Below, in pieces: positions 40,806 to 40,822 of a stretch of DNA of 40,822 nt. A program made the translations under genes and the position numbers. The notes beneath the pieces are model-generated. The model was not told where the DNA came from and searched no databases. It saw only the letters and a program-made list of their open reading frames with translations. Every line of letters begins with the position of its first letter. The stretch's first letter is position 1. Source of the stretch: an uncultured Campylobacter sp. (GTDB lineage: Bacteria > Campylobacterota > Campylobacteria > Campylobacterales > Campylobacteraceae); NCBI GenBank assembly GCA_947090385.1, contig CAMUNZ010000004.1:1-40822 (forward strand), given 5' to 3'.

Positions 40806-40822
40806 ATGAAGAAAGTTGCTTT
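40806..40822 (+). CDS. Start of a gene cut by the window edge
   Basis: ATG at 40806 is preceded by GAAAGGA at proper spacing and opens with Met-Lys-Lys-Val-Ala before the window ends. A basic start followed by hydrophobic residues could be a signal peptide, but five codons do not permit identification. It is divergent from dapB. Confidence 0.5.

Overview
The window is bacterial, very AT-rich (roughly 30% GC by eye) and densely coding. It is almost certainly from Campylobacter or a close relative in Campylobacterota. The protein sequences, separate rpoB and rpoC genes, TATAAT/TAAAAT -10 boxes without clear -35 boxes, and the RND gene beside mlaA-mlaC all fit that group. I cannot fix the species. 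No CRISPR array, insertion sequence or prophage is visible, and no stretch over 300 bases lacks a gene.

Layout. (1) 139-4277, minus strand: operon nrdB, nitrilase-family hydrolase, pcm and a McrB-like AAA protein whose Walker B acidic residues are both Asn. (2) 4420-7209, plus strand: a DUF2779/Cas4-like iron-sulfur protein with both nuclease motifs damaged, then a small protein joining an adhesin-type retention module to an Ig-like end. (3) 7277-20977: the tRNA(Thr-Tyr-Gly-Thr)-tuf block in the same order as E. coli thrU-tyrU-glyT-thrT-tufB, then rpmG, tRNA-Trp, secE, nusG, rplK, rplA, rplJ, rplL, rpoB and rpoC. (4) 21021-25054: a DoxX-type membrane protein, rpsL-rpsG-fusA, a GyrI-like effector-binding protein and tRNA-Arg. 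(5) 25057-29400, minus: rpmH-rnpA-yidD-yidC-jag-mnmE, with every junction overlapping. rnpA has no ATG, GTG or TTG start and seems to begin at ATT. (6) 29518-33772: a divergent family-4-type uracil-DNA glycosylase homologue, convergent with uvrD-truB-ispE, which lacks the csrA usually found between truB and ispE. (7) 33882-34880: tsaD. (8) 34884-40678, minus: dapB-purF-mlaA-mlaC-RND permease, packed as one transcription unit. (9) 40806 onward: the first codons of another plus-strand gene.

Most of the window is core machinery: transcription, translation, tRNA modification (MnmE, TruB, TsaD), membrane insertion (SecE, YidC, YidD) and cofactor, wall and purine synthesis. The more unusual material is the set of three nucleic-acid-type enzymes with altered active sites (McrB-like, DUF2779, UDG-like), the non-canonical rnpA start, a six-residue shortening of ribosomal protein S7, and the MlaA-MlaC-RND lipid-transport cassette without MlaFEDB nearby. 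All calls rest on reading the sequence; no searches were run.
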